Shown: positions 53,906 to 61,984 of the stretch, piece by piece | How positions within the stretch are numbered: the first letter of the stretch is position 1 | Layout: every line of letters begins with the position of its first letter | Source of the DNA: Caulobacter sp. RHG1 | Lineage (GTDB): Bacteria; Pseudomonadota; Alphaproteobacteria; Caulobacterales; Caulobacteraceae | Assembly (NCBI RefSeq): GCF_013181195.1 | Contig: NZ_SMZP01000003.1 | Location: 496,001-560,000 of the forward strand | Length of the DNA: 64,000 bases | Reading direction: 5' to 3' | Made by a program: the position numbers and the translations under genes | Notes under the pieces: generated by a model | Database searches by the model: none | What the model was told of the DNA's origin: nothing | What the model saw: only the letters and a program-made list of their open reading frames with translations

Positions 53906-56764
53906 TTAAAGGCCGATTCCACGGCCTCGTCCCAACCCGAGATATCGCGACAATCCCTCACCAACGCCGCGGCCCAGCTCGGCTGGAAGGCCCAACTCAA
54001 CGCGCCGCGTCCGAAGCAGCGACTCCACCTGTGGGTCCCGCTCCAGGCTCTTGGCCATAGCGCCCATGCGATCCTTGATCTGACGGGCGCCCGTCATGTC
54101 GCCCTCGAAGTGCAGCGCTGATCGCTGACGCTCCAGACTCTGCCAACGCTCGACGAATCGATCTGCCCGCAAACGTGGATCGGCCCGCACCTCGGTCTCA
54201 AGCTGAAGAACTTGGATCGCCCGCTGTGTCCGACCGGAAGCGATCTCGCTGGCCAGACCAGGCTCTCGCATGTAGGCCCGCTCCAGATCCTTGGCGGCGT
54301 GAGGGCCGACCTCGCCCATGGCCTCGCGGGCATCCACCAGCGCCTGCCGCTGGTGCGCCGGCACCGGCAAGCCGCGGTCGTTCATCCGCAAGACGTCGAC
54401 CGCGGCGCGGGCGTGACGTTCGATCGTGCTTTGCTGGTCGAACTGGCCGATCTTCCGCGTCACCGTCACCGGCTGACGCGGCGGGTTGATCGGCTTAAAG
54501 CCATCGAACATCCCGCGCTCGCGCTGCGGCGGCTCCTTCGGCCGCATCGACGCCGGCACATGGATCTCGCGCCGCTCCGCAAAATCGCTGGCCATGTCCT
54601 TGGCCCGCTCGCGCGACAAGGCGCGGGTCAGCTTGCCGAGATCCTCGAACTCGTCGCGGCCGTAGTGGAGCTGCACGCTGTCGCGGTGACGCGAGAGGGC
54701 GACATAGGCGCCGTGACGATCCATCCCCGGCGTCGCGAGCACATGCGCGCGATCGACGGTGACGCCCTGGCTCTTGTGGATGGTGGCGGCATAGCCGTGA
54801 TCGACCTGGGCGTAGTCCTTCAGGTCCAAGACGACCGATCGGCCCGCGTCGAGGCGCACGGTCATCTGGCCGGCCGATACCCCCTCGATCTCTCCGAGCA
54901 TGCCGTTCTTCACGCCTAGCCCGCGATCGTTCTTCAGGAACATCAGTCGATCGCCCGTCGCGAACGACCGCTCGCCGCGCTCGGCCTTCACCGTCACGTC
55001 CTTGCCCAAGGCGCCGGCCTCACGCAGCCGCTCGCGAGCCGTCAGATTGAGCTCGCGTACCTCGTCGTTGGTGTGGGTGAGGATGATCCGGGTCTTATTC
55101 GGCTCGGCCATGCGCTCGCGGTCCCAGCGCTCGACCAAGTCCTCGCGCGCCTGGTCGCGGGTCTCGGCGGCATGGACCATGCCTTGCGCGTCGTAGGCGC
55201 CCAGCGCCTCTCCCGCGCGGCCGGTCGCCAGATGTCGGGTGGCGTCGCGCTGCCATTCCTCATGCTGCCGGCGAACCTGGGTGATCTCGACGTGGGAATG
55301 ACGCTCGGCGATCGACCGAAAGGCCGCGCCGGCCTCGATGGCCTGGAGCTGCTCCGGATCGCCGACCAACACCACCTTGGCCCCGGCCTTCTCGGCCGCT
55401 GACAACAACCGCTCCATCTGCCGCGAGCCGATCATGCCGGCCTCGTCGATCACCAGCACATCGCGGGCGTCAAGCAACTCGCGGTCTTTCGCCCACTGAT
55501 GCTCCAGGCTGGCGATGGTGCGCGAGGCAATGCCGGAACCGCCCTCCAGATTCTCGGCGGCAATGCCCGACAGGGCTAGGCCCTGAACGCGAAAGCCGGC
55601 ACCTTCCCAAGCCTCGCGGGCGACGCCCAGAAGCGCCGACTTGCCCGTGCCCGCATAGCCGACAACGACGCCAAGGTCCCGGCCCTCGGTGACATGCTCG
55701 AACGCCGCTTTCTGCTCGCTGGAAAGGACGAGGCCCCGCTGCTCGGCGCGCGCCAGGGCGCGCCGCTGTTCCAGCTCGCTGACCCCGTGCGTCTGGCGTT
55801 CCGCCATCGCTTCGCTGGCGCGATGCAGCCGGTCCTCGACGGCGAGCATCTCGCGGCTGGTGAAGCGGTCCTGACCGCGCCCGTCCTGGCCCAGCGCCAC
55901 AATCTCGGGCGAGGCCTGCACCGCGCTCATGGCGCGGTCAAACTGCTCCTTGCCGTCGGAATGGCGGTGAATGAACATCGCTAGGTCGCGGCGGGTGAAG
56001 GTCGCCTGCTGGTGGGTGATAGCGTCTAGCGCGATGCGCGGATCGGCGATGATCTTCTCGCCGTTCTCCCGGGCGATGCGGTGATGATCTTCGAGCCGCT
56101 CGGTCTCGACGCCTTCGCCGGCCATGCGCCCGGCGGCCGGGCCGATCTTGTGCTGCGGCTCCAGGTCGATGCCTTGATCTTCCAGGCTGCGGTGATCGAT
56201 CCGCGCGTCGATATCCAGTTGGGCCAGCCGCTCGTTGACGTGGTCGGCCCACGCCTCGCGCCAGTGCTCGACCAGCTCGGTGCGGTTCCAGTCGCGAACC
56301 TTGGCGCCAAAGCCCTCCTCGCCGACCTCGCGCATCGACAGCATGACGTGGGCGTGGGGCTTGGCCAGACCGTCTGGGCCGATGTCCCAATGCACATTGA
56401 GGTCGGCGACCATCCCGCGATCGACCATCTCGCGCTGGACGAAGTCGCGGGCGAGCGCGATGCCCTGCGCCTGGTCCATCTCGCGGGGAATGGCGAACTC
56501 GACCTCGCGGGAGAGCTGGGCGTCCTTACGCTTCTCGCCGGCCTCGACCGCGTTCCAAAGGGTGGCGCGGTCCGACAGGTGCTCGGGCGCGCCATCCGGC
56601 AGCATCACCTCGGAATGGACGACGCCGCTCTTGTTCGTGAAGTCGTGGTCGCGATCCAGCCGCTCATCGTGGAGCCGCGAGGCGGAGCGATAGGCGGCCG
56701 AGGCCAAGGCGCTGGCCCCGGTGGCGCGACTGATGACTTTGACAGAGAAGTGGTAGATCGCCAT
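53906..56764 (-). CDS. traA: Ti-type conjugative relaxase/helicase TraA
   Basis: This 952-residue protein is a MOBQ relaxase fused to a helicase. The N terminus MAIYHFSVKVISRATGASAL has the catalytic-Tyr region AYRSASRLHDER, the relaxase three-His motif is KPHAHVMLSM near residue 140, the helicase P-loop is VVGYAGTGKSALLG, and the Walker B is DVLVIDEAGMIGS. Later SF1 motifs include VGDPEQLQAIEAGAAF and DHGYAATIHKSQGVTVDRA. Its function is to nick the oriT just upstream and lead the strand into a recipient. A 13-codon N-terminal extension is rejected. It marks the start of a mobilizable element; no traG or mating-pair genes are seen. Confidence 0.95.
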   Translation of the reverse strand: MAIYHFSVKVISRATGASALASAAYRSASRLHDERLDRDHDFTNKSGVVHSEVMLPDGAPEHLSDRATLWNAVEAGEKRKDAQLSREVEFAIPREMDQAQGIALARDFVQREMVDRGMVADLNVHWDIGPDGLAKPHAHVMLSMREVGEEGFGAKVRDWNRTELVEHWREAWADHVNERLAQLDIDARIDHRSLEDQGIDLEPQHKIGPAAGRMAGEGVETERLEDHHRIARENGEKIIADPRIALDAITHQQATFTRRDLAMFIHRHSDGKEQFDRAMSAVQASPEIVALGQDGRGQDRFTSREMLAVEDRLHRASEAMAERQTHGVSELEQRRALARAEQRGLVLSSEQKAAFEHVTEGRDLGVVVGYAGTGKSALLGVAREAWEGAGFRVQGLALSGIAAENLEGGSGIASRTIASLEHQWAKDRELLDARDVLVIDEAGMIGSRQMERLLSAAEKAGAKVVLVGDPEQLQAIEAGAAFRSIAERHSHVEITQVRRQHEEWQRDATRHLATGRAGEALGAYDAQGMVHAAETRDQAREDLVERWDRERMAEPNKTRIILTHTNDEVRELNLTARERLREAGALGKDVTVKAERGERSFATGDRLMFLKNDRGLGVKNGMLGEIEGVSAGQMTVRLDAGRSVVLDLKDYAQVDHGYAATIHKSQGVTVDRAHVLATPGMDRHGAYVALSRHRDSVQLHYGRDEFEDLGKLTRALSRERAKDMASDFAERREIHVPASMRPKEPPQRERGMFDGFKPINPPRQPVTVTRKIGQFDQQSTIERHARAAVDVLRMNDRGLPVPAHQRQALVDAREAMGEVGPHAAKDLERAYMREPGLASEIASGRTQRAIQVLQLETEVRADPRLRADRFVERWQSLERQRSALHFEGDMTGARQIKDRMGAMAKSLERDPQVESLLRTRRVELGLPAELGRGVGEGLSRYLGLGRGRGIGL

Positions 56765-56793
56765 GGCGATAGACCACTTACTATCCTGAGCGC

Positions 56794-56821
56794 ACGTCGG
56801 CACGACGTATAAGCGCGCCCT
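56794..56821 (+). other. Putative origin of transfer (oriT) of the RSF1010/Ti type
   Basis: The perfect inverted repeat ACGTCG-gca-CGACGT (56794-56808) is followed directly by ATAAGCGCGCCCT (56809-56821). RSF1010 and Ti-plasmid oriT sites have the same arrangement: an inverted repeat next to a core of the form TAA-NN-GCGCCCT at which the relaxase nicks. The site is 30 bases upstream of traA and ahead of the divergent traC gene, as in Ti plasmids. The nick position is inferred from the family, not shown. Confidence 0.75.
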
Positions 56822-56844
56822 CCCAAGAAAGAATCTCGGGAGGG
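56818..56844. other. Hairpin adjoining the putative nick site
   Basis: CCCTCCC (56818-56824) pairs with GGGAGGG (56838-56844) around a 13-base centre that has further AGA/TCT pairing. It overlaps the end of the nick core, so the extruded strand would carry a hairpin on each side of the nick. It may assist relaxase recognition or strand closure. Confidence 0.5.
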
Positions 56845-56936
56845 ACCGGCCCGTCCCAGTATGTTCCGGCGACCTTAGAGCATTCCCGGATCGTCTGCTT
56901 TACGATCAGCGCATCATCGAAAATTGGAGACTTGGG

Positions 56937-57203
56937 ATGCGCAAGCCACGAGACTTCGACGCCGAACTGAAGAACCTCGAAGACAAGGCCAAGACCCTGA
57001 AGGAGCGTAAGGTCAGGCAGCTAGGTGAGCTGGTGATCGCCACCGGCGCCGACGCCTTGGATATCGACACCCTGGCCGGCGGACTGCTGGATTTGGCCGA
57101 CGCCGGGAACGCCGTGCGCAAGGAGGGCTGGAAGAAGCGCGGCGCCGGGTTCTTTCGCGGTAGGTCGAGCACCCCTGGGCCTAGCGCTGGCGGCGACCAG
57201 TGA
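56937..57203 (+). CDS. traC: Conjugal transfer protein TraC-like
   Basis: This 88-residue basic protein starts MRKPRDFDAELKNLEDKAKTLKERKVRQLGELV, which is the TraC pattern of Ti-type plasmids, with a Lys-rich coiled start and GADALDIDTLAGGLLDLAD next. TraC-like proteins assist relaxosome formation at oriT. It is divergent from traA and close to the oriT-like site, as in Ti plasmids. Its C terminus is Ser/Pro/Gly-rich. Confidence 0.82.
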   Translation: MRKPRDFDAELKNLEDKAKTLKERKVRQLGELVIATGADALDIDTLAGGLLDLADAGNAVRKEGWKKRGAGFFRGRSSTPGPSAGGDQ

Positions 57204-57276
57204 TGCCAAGCGCCGAGCGAAAGCGGCGCGCTATCGCCTGGAAGCCCAGCGGTCCAGGCGCGATACGCGGGCGTGG

Positions 57277-57507
57277 GTGGTGAAGCGGCGAGAGCGCACC
57301 CGCCACCTGATCGAGCTTGGCGGCCTGGTCCAGAAGTCCGGCCTCGTCGAACTCACCCGCGATGATCGCGCCGCGCTCTACGGAGCCTTCACGTTCTTGG
57401 CGACGATGTTGAAGGCCGACGACGCCGAGCACACCCTGGCGCTCTGGCGGCGCGGCGGACAGCGCGCATTCGAGGTGGAGGCCCGCTCCGCGTCAAACAC
57501 CCGATGA
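57277..57507 (+). CDS. traD: Conjugal transfer protein TraD-like
   Basis: This 76-residue protein has the TraD core RTRHLIELGGLVQKSGLVEL and GAFTFLATMLKADDAEHTLALWRRGG. The same frame is open upstream to within the traC gene (DAKRRAKAARYRLEAQRSRRDTR), which also resembles TraD basic heads, but no ATG is available there; I used the first good GTG. A start further upstream, translationally coupled to traC, is quite possible. It functions with traC in the relaxosome in Ti-like systems. Confidence 0.75.
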   Translation: MVKRRERTRHLIELGGLVQKSGLVELTRDDRAALYGAFTFLATMLKADDAEHTLALWRRGGQRAFEVEARSASNTR

Positions 57508-57514
57508 GAGATCG

Positions 57515-57955
57515 TCAGACCTTGTCGGCGCCTTCGTCGTCGGCCATGGCGCGTACGAGATCGAGGACCTGCCGACGGACGCGGCCCCGGCCGATCTTCG
57601 GGAACATCTCGGCGAGTTCCAGGCCTTCGGATGTGTTGAGGAACTCCGTGACGACGCGCTCGGCAGCGGCGCCGACTTCATCGACTTCGTCCGTCATCGG
57701 GTCAGCCAGGCCATCGAAGAAGAACGACACCGGGACCTGAAGCGTCTTGGCGATCTCGTAGAGCTTGCTGGCACTGACGCGGTTGGCGCCACGCTCGTAT
57801 TTCTGCACCTGCTGGAAGCTGAGCCCCAGCGCATCGGCGAGCGTCTCCTGGCTGACGCCCAGCATCTTGCGGCGCATACGCACGCGGCCCCCGACGTGGA
57901 TATCGACGATATTGGGCGTGCGAGCTTCAGGGCTATCGGTCACGAAAGTCTCCAT
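57515..57955 (-). CDS. XRE-family helix-turn-helix regulator
   Basis: This 146-residue regulator has an N-terminal helix-turn-helix (VGGRVRMRRKMLGVSQETLADALGLSFQQVQKYERG, about residues 18-52) and a C-terminal helical region. The start METFVTDSPEAR is the closest ATG to the DNA-binding domain; MENDLEKPRF and two further codons upstream are open too, and none has a good ribosome site. It faces traD with a 7-base gap. It probably controls transfer or element genes. Confidence 0.85.
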   Translation of the reverse strand: METFVTDSPEARTPNIVDIHVGGRVRMRRKMLGVSQETLADALGLSFQQVQKYERGANRVSASKLYEIAKTLQVPVSFFFDGLADPMTDEVDEVGAAAERVVTEFLNTSEGLELAEMFPKIGRGRVRRQVLDLVRAMADDEGADKV

Positions 57956-58097
57956 GGCCGAATCGCTGGCAACGCCGCCGATCCGGGAAAGTGCTTGGGG
58001 CACAAGCGCCCCGAAGCGTGGCTTTTCAAGGTCGTTCTCCATTCGCGCTAGTCGCGTGCAGATTCGACGTGTCCGGATCAATCGGCGATGCTGGGGA

Positions 58098-58346
58098 ATG
58101 TCCAAGTACGATCCCCTGTCGGGTCATCTGCGCCGCCAGCGTGAAGACGAACTCGAACTGACCTTCGCCGAGATCGAGCGCATTCTCGGCGCCATGCTTC
58201 CCAAGAGCGCGGCCCGTCAACAGTGGTGGGCGAACACCACCGACCCGCACACGAGCCATGTACAGCGCAAGTCCTGGGGGGGCGCCGGCTATGACGCCTT
58301 TCTCATCGCTGGAAAGGAGCGTGTCCGCTTCAGACGCGTGCGCTGA
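58098..58346 (+). CDS. DUF7662-like small protein
   Basis: This 82-residue protein starts MSKYDPLSGHLRRQREDELEL after GGGG. It has FAEIERILGAMLPKSA, WWANTTDPHTSHVQRKSWGGAGY and a basic FRRVR end. These features match a family of small accessory proteins (DUF7662 as I recall) found on mobile elements and near restriction or toxin genes. The reaction is unknown. It is divergent from the XRE regulator. Confidence 0.75.
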   Translation: MSKYDPLSGHLRRQREDELELTFAEIERILGAMLPKSAARQQWWANTTDPHTSHVQRKSWGGAGYDAFLIAGKERVRFRRVR

Positions 58347-58467
58347 CGAGCCGGCTTGGCCGGGCCTATCCGGCCGGCCACTGAGCTTGCAGCCGTCGCC
58401 GACTTTCGCTCGGAGACAAGACGCCCTGGATCGCTTGGTGGAACAAGGGCCGGACGGGCTGGCGCGC

Positions 58468-58522
58468 GTCAAGGGGACGCCCTGCGGGCGTCTCGCGGAG
58501 CGACGGCGAAGCCGCCCTTGAC
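58468..58522. repeat. Nested inverted repeat
   Basis: The outer arms GTCAAGGGG (58468) and GCCCTTGAC (58514-58522) surround an inner GACGCC-ctgc-GGGCGTC hairpin. It lies in a 290-base gap (58347-58636) with no gene. This looks like an extragenic palindrome or transcription stop between two convergent genes. Confidence 0.4.
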
Positions 58523-58636
58523 CCGCACCATCCCGCCCGGCAGAGGCTCTCCAAGCGCTCCAGGGCGAGCACCGACCGTTCCGGTCCTGGCTCCCGCAGG
58601 TTGGGGTGGGCAAGACGGCTGCCGGAGGGGGCGGGG

Positions 58637-59129
58637 TTAGCGTTGGCAAACAAGCGCCCCGCAGGATGGGCAGCGCGCGGTGCGCAGCTCCTCCATCGTC
58701 GCCTTGAAGAGGTCGTAGCCGTCGCCCTGCTGATGGACCATGACCCGCAGCGCCACCTCCAGCTTGGCGACGACCCCGTACATGTCGCTGGCGCGCACAG
58801 CAGGAAGCCTCCAACCACGCGTCCCTCTGCTCGAACAGCGGCTCAAGCTGCTTGTCGATAGCGTCCATCTCGTGCGTCGGCGACAGCGCCGCGCGCTCGT
58901 CGGGCGTCATCCGCTCCCAACGCTTCTTCCGCACCAAGATCGTCTCCAAGTCCGACCAGCGTAGACCCAAGCGGTCGATCTCCGCGTCAAGCGCCATCCA
59001 CTCGGCGCAGCGCGCCACGGCCGGGTCCGGTGCTGCGCCGCCGCCCGCGCCCGCGACCACCGGCGCGGCGCTGGCGGCGCCGATCACGGCACGCCGCGAT
59101 ACGGCGAATGGTCCCTTGTCGTCAGACAT
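58637..59129 (-). pseudogene. Frameshifted Tat-signal protein, paralogue of the 59915 gene
   Basis: The reading frame starts MSDDKGPFAVSRRAVIGAAS, with a Tat-like signal, and runs through DPAVARCAEWMALDAEIDRL to QRDAWLEAS, then breaks. The continuation VRASDMYGVVAKLEVALRVMV, ending MEELRTARCPSCGALVCQR, is in the next frame. Dropping one of the two A bases at 58805-58806 restores one frame of about 163 residues, the same length as the paralogue encoded at 59915-60406. This suggests a single-base insertion or a sequencing error. It is the last gene of a four-gene overlapping operon and overlaps the sigma region 4 gene by 8 bases. Confidence 0.75.
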
Positions 59130-59460
59130 TGGGAGGCTCCGCTTTGGAAAGTTTGATTGGAGGCCGAACGCGCTCGATCAGGTCGACCGTGCGCGAGATC
59201 TCGAAGAGCGCGTCGGCCAAGTTCGTCTGGACGTCGGCAACGGAGAGACCGAGGTGACGGGCGATCAGTGCGTAGTCGAGCGCCTTGATGTGGTTGAGCA
59301 GGAAGACGACTCGTGTCTCGCGGCGAAGCCGAAAGACTGCGTAGGACATGACCTGCTGGGTGTTATGCGGATCGAAGGTCCTGCCGCGCCACAGGCTGGG
59401 ATGTCGCCAGCGCCACCACTGGCTGACGACAATCGGCCAAGGCAGAGGAAGGCGGGCCAT
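59122..59460 (-). CDS. Sigma-70 region 4-like protein
   Basis: This 112-residue protein has only the C-terminal half of an ECF-type sigma factor: LRRETRVVFLLNHIKALDYALIARHLGLSVADVQTNLADALFEISR, a region-4 helix-turn-helix. Region 2 is absent; the N terminus is a short Trp-rich segment (PIVVSQWWRWRHPSLWRG). It may bind -35-like DNA or act with another factor. Its start is ATG at 59460, and TGATG couples it to the HEPN-like gene by one shared base. Confidence 0.78.
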   Translation of the reverse strand: MARLPLPWPIVVSQWWRWRHPSLWRGRTFDPHNTQQVMSYAVFRLRRETRVVFLLNHIKALDYALIARHLGLSVADVQTNLADALFEISRTVDLIERVRPPIKLSKAEPPNV

Positions 59461-59918
59461 CACGCTTCCCCCTCTCGACGAGCATCTGCCCCGGCGGCCT
59501 CAACGACAGCGTCAATGAGCGCGCGGACGGTCGTGCAGGCCTCCACCCAGCAGACCGACCCGAGGGTCTCTGCCGACATCTGTGAGATGGCGTGGACGCT
59601 GTAGTACGGGCTCAGGAGCGCCGCCAACTCAGGGAGCTTGGCGGGACCGTCGGTAAAGCCAGCGCGGCGAGCGAACCGGAGCGCTTTGACGAGATCGTGC
59701 CGGAGATAGACGCGGTTCCAGTCGTCACTGATTCCTCGGTCGAGCAGGTACGCCTTCAACGCTAGCTCGATGGCGATGGCCAGGAAGTAGCGGGTGCCCT
59801 CGGGGTGTCGTGCCAGCGCCGCCTCTGCCCCTTGGTGAAACCCAGCGGCGTTACGGCGGAACGTCGCCGCCAAAGAGCGGTCGATGTCGCCGCGTCGCCG
59901 GGGAACGCGGCGAGTCAC
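59460..59918 (-). CDS. HEPN-like hypothetical protein
   Basis: This 152-residue helical protein has FLAIAIELALKAYLLDRGISDDWNRVYLRHDLVKALRFARRAGF, which resembles HEPN domains. RVYLRH fits the R-x4-H motif seen in many HEPN ribonucleases. The start is a GTG whose GTGA overlaps the stop of the upstream Tat-signal gene. If it is a HEPN ribonuclease it would be a toxin or defence effector, though HEPN-like non-nucleolytic proteins have the same HDL pattern. Assignment is by pattern only. Confidence 0.6.
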   Translation of the reverse strand: MTRRVPRRRGDIDRSLAATFRRNAAGFHQGAEAALARHPEGTRYFLAIAIELALKAYLLDRGISDDWNRVYLRHDLVKALRFARRAGFTDGPAKLPELAALLSPYYSVHAISQMSAETLGSVCWVEACTTVRALIDAVVEAAGADARREGEA

Positions 59919-60406
59919 TTTTTACCGGCGAAGGTGGCAAGGTCGCGGACGGCGCGGGTGATCAGGTCGTGCGCCTCGGGGTGGTCCTCCACGAAGATCA
60001 GGCGCGCCGCTACCGAAAGGTTGGCGATAACGGCCTCGACGCTTTTCGTTGGCCTCGGTCGCATAGCTTTGAGGAGAGCGTGTCCCTCGACCTCCAGCAC
60101 ATCGAGCCGCGCGTCAATCTCAGCGAGCCTAGCGCCTTCGGGGATTTCGGCCTGCTGGGCGGGCGTGAGTTTGTACCAACTGCGGTGCGTGATCAGCCAG
60201 CCTTCCAGCGCGCCCCACTCAAGTTGGAGGCGGCGCTGTTCGGTGTCGATGGCGAGCCAGCGCGCGCATCTCGCGACCGCCGGGTCGACACTATCGGTGG
60301 CGGCGCCAGTGACAAACGGTGCTGCGGAGCCGCCAGCAAGCACGAAGCGCCGCGATGGTTTGCGCACGCGCACGTCCGTACTCTCCGCCTTAGAGCGCGA
60401 GTCCAT
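59915..60406 (-). CDS. Tat-signal hypothetical protein
   Basis: This 163-residue protein has a twin-arginine-like segment (KPSRRFVLAGGSAAPFVTGAA, near residues 16-36) followed by a helical domain (DPAVARCARWLAIDTEQRRLQLEWGALEGWL, AEIDARLDVLEVEGHALLKAM). Its paralogue is the frameshifted gene at 58637. It is the first gene of a minus-strand operon with the HEPN-like, sigma-like and paralogue genes, all overlapping by 1-8 bases. Its function is unknown. The promoter probably lies in the AT-rich gap to the left-starting XRE gene at 60504. Confidence 0.72.
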   Translation of the reverse strand: MDSRSKAESTDVRVRKPSRRFVLAGGSAAPFVTGAATDSVDPAVARCARWLAIDTEQRRLQLEWGALEGWLITHRSWYKLTPAQQAEIPEGARLAEIDARLDVLEVEGHALLKAMRPRPTKSVEAVIANLSVAARLIFVEDHPEAHDLITRAVRDLATFAGKK

Positions 60407-60503
60407 GACATCCAGTCCTGAGTGTGTATTACTCCTTTAGTATCACCGACGACACTATTCAACAAGCGAAAAATATCATGCACTTTACTAATAATAAAAC
60501 GAC
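60407..60503. promoter_or_regulatory. AT-rich divergent promoter region
   Basis: These 97 bases between the Tat-signal gene and the small XRE gene are strongly AT-rich (TATTACTCCTTTAGTATC, TTACTAATAATAAAACGA), in sharp contrast with the flanks. They must hold the promoters of both divergent genes. The small XRE regulator is the likely binder. Confidence 0.5.
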
Positions 60504-60740
60504 ATGCTGACGGCCGCTCAGATTAGGGCCGCGCGAGCCCTTGTGGATTGGAGTGGACCAAAGCTGGCCGAGGCCGCAGGTCTATCGCTGCCGACAATCC
60601 GGCGGATGGAAAGTGCCGTCGGGCCGGGTCGCAGCTCTGTCGATAACGTCGAGGCAGTGCGCCGCGCGCTTGAGGCAGCGGGCGTCATTTTCCAAATGGC
60701 CGATGAAACTGCAGGCCCTGGTGTTCGCCTAAAAAAGTAG
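60504..60740 (+). CDS. Small XRE-family regulator
   Basis: This 78-residue protein is almost only a helix-turn-helix: LTAAQIRAARALVDWSGPKLAEAAGLSLPTIRRMES, then SSVDNVEAVRRALEAAGVIFQ. This layout is typical of a family of small alphaproteobacterial transcription factors. It is divergent from the Tat-signal operon and probably autoregulates and controls that operon. Confidence 0.87.
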   Translation: MLTAAQIRAARALVDWSGPKLAEAAGLSLPTIRRMESAVGPGRSSVDNVEAVRRALEAAGVIFQMADETAGPGVRLKK

Positions 60741-60946
60741 AACGCGCCGCAGCGAACCCTTCCCGGCCTCATTGAGGTGAGCAGCCGGCGTCATGAAGGT
60801 ACGTTTCACCTTCGCTAGAGGCGCCTAGGGCCTGTCTTTGTTTCCCAGAGTACGATCTGACCCCGCAAGGCCTTGCCGCCAGCAGCGAGCAATCCAATTC
60901 TGGCCCATCGAATGCCTTCAGATCCCAGTCTGTGGAGCTTTAAACG

Positions 60947-61159
60947 ATGGCCGACCTCGACCGCATCGTCCGCCTGAAGACCGTGCTGGCGCGCACGGGG
61001 CTTAGCCGATCGACCCTCTATCGAAAGATAAGCGAGGGCTCGTTTCCTCGGCAGGTCCCCATCAGCGTTCACGGCGCGGGATGGCACGAGTCCGCGATCA
61101 ATCGGTGGATAGCGGATCCTGCCAGATACCGCCCAGAACCAGGCAAGCACTCATCCTGA
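60947..61159 (+). CDS. AlpA-family regulator/excisionase-like protein
   Basis: This 70-residue AlpA-type protein has the family core RLKTVLARTGLSRSTLYRKISEGSFPRQVPIS and WHESAINRWIADP. AlpA proteins act as transcriptional activators or excisionases on integrative elements and often lie next to the integrase. No integrase is seen in this window, so it should lie beyond, or the element is a fragment. Confidence 0.9.
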   Translation: MADLDRIVRLKTVLARTGLSRSTLYRKISEGSFPRQVPISVHGAGWHESAINRWIADPARYRPEPGKHSS

Positions 61160-61264
61160 CTCATCGCGGGCCTCGGAGAGGTCCGCTTGCAGGAGGTCGG
61201 GACGAGGAGAACAGCACCTCCCCGGCTGCGGGAACACACCTAGGATTTCAGCGTGAGAAGTCCG

Positions 61265-61984
61265 TTAAATCGTCGGCCAAATCGCGGCGATCATGGCGCA
61301 AGCCGTTTCGACCTGACGAACCCTCATTGTCGTGCTGGACGGGCCATAGACTACGCGTTGTCGCGGGACGTCGATCGTCATCGACGTGGGGGCGTGCGGT
61401 GTTCCCCGGTGCCCAAGATGCGCCACGGCGTGCATGTGGGAAATGACAGCCAAGTGACTGTTGGCTTCCTGTCGTCGGTTCTCGGCGCTGTCGTTCGATC
61501 CGCCGATCGTGCAACGGATGAAGGCCTGTCCGACGCGGTCGCCGCCACGGTGGGCAATGGCGTCTGGATAGACGCTGATCTCGACGCCAGAGACCATCAT
61601 GGACGCCGGGCGCTGAGGCGCGGCTTCATACCGGAGGCCTCCCCAAAGCCCGAGGGCGTTAACCGACCGTTGAAACGTGTTGATGACCTCTATACAGCGT
61701 CGCGCGTCGTCGCGGACGAGCGGCCGGTTCGCCGCATCATCGCGGCGTTGTTCAAGAGAGGTGATGGCCTGCGCAATCGTGCGGTTCATCGTTTCCGGTT
61801 CGATGAGGCAGGCGGAAATGCACTGCCTCGCGAGCTGGTACTGGATGATCAGGGGCCTAGCTTCTCCAGGGTTTTTCGCCTGCCTCAAGATCGCCATTTG
61901 CGCGATGGGAGATGTGGCGGCGAGGTAGTCGGCGAGTTGCGAGGCCGAAAGCCGAGGCAGTTCGCGAACGGGAGGACGCGCCAT
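61265..61984 (-). CDS. Hypothetical protein, mobile-element-associated
   Basis: This 239-residue protein starts MARPPVRELPRLSASQLADYLAATSP, resembling N termini of proteins I have seen on mobilizable islands (SASxLAxYL). It continues QYQLARQCISACLIEP, GGLRYEAAPQRPASMMVSGVEISVYPDAIAHR, and ends RQVETACAMIAAIWPTI. The GVEISVYPDAI region could be a nuclease-like beta segment, but no catalytic motif is secure. Its ATG and the ATG of the divergent gene share a CATG, so one of the two starts may be misplaced. Function unknown. Confidence 0.65.
   Translation of the reverse strand: MARPPVRELPRLSASQLADYLAATSPIAQMAILRQAKNPGEARPLIIQYQLARQCISACLIEPETMNRTIAQAITSLEQRRDDAANRPLVRDDARRCIEVINTFQRSVNALGLWGGLRYEAAPQRPASMMVSGVEISVYPDAIAHRGGDRVGQAFIRCTIGGSNDSAENRRQEANSHLAVISHMHAVAHLGHRGTPHAPTSMTIDVPRQRVVYGPSSTTMRVRQVETACAMIAAIWPTI

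Noticed and set aside
57203..57283. Short ATG frame (MPSAERKRRAIA) after the traC gene
   Set aside because: It ends after about 26 codons; the adjacent frame carries the TraD core, so this is only an overlapping phase, although the start similarity is curious.
58366..58818. 150-codon minus-strand frame across the intergenic palindromes
   Set aside because: Its translation is the Arg/Pro/Ser-rich type seen from GC-rich noncoding repeats, and it overlaps the frameshifted gene in the wrong phase.
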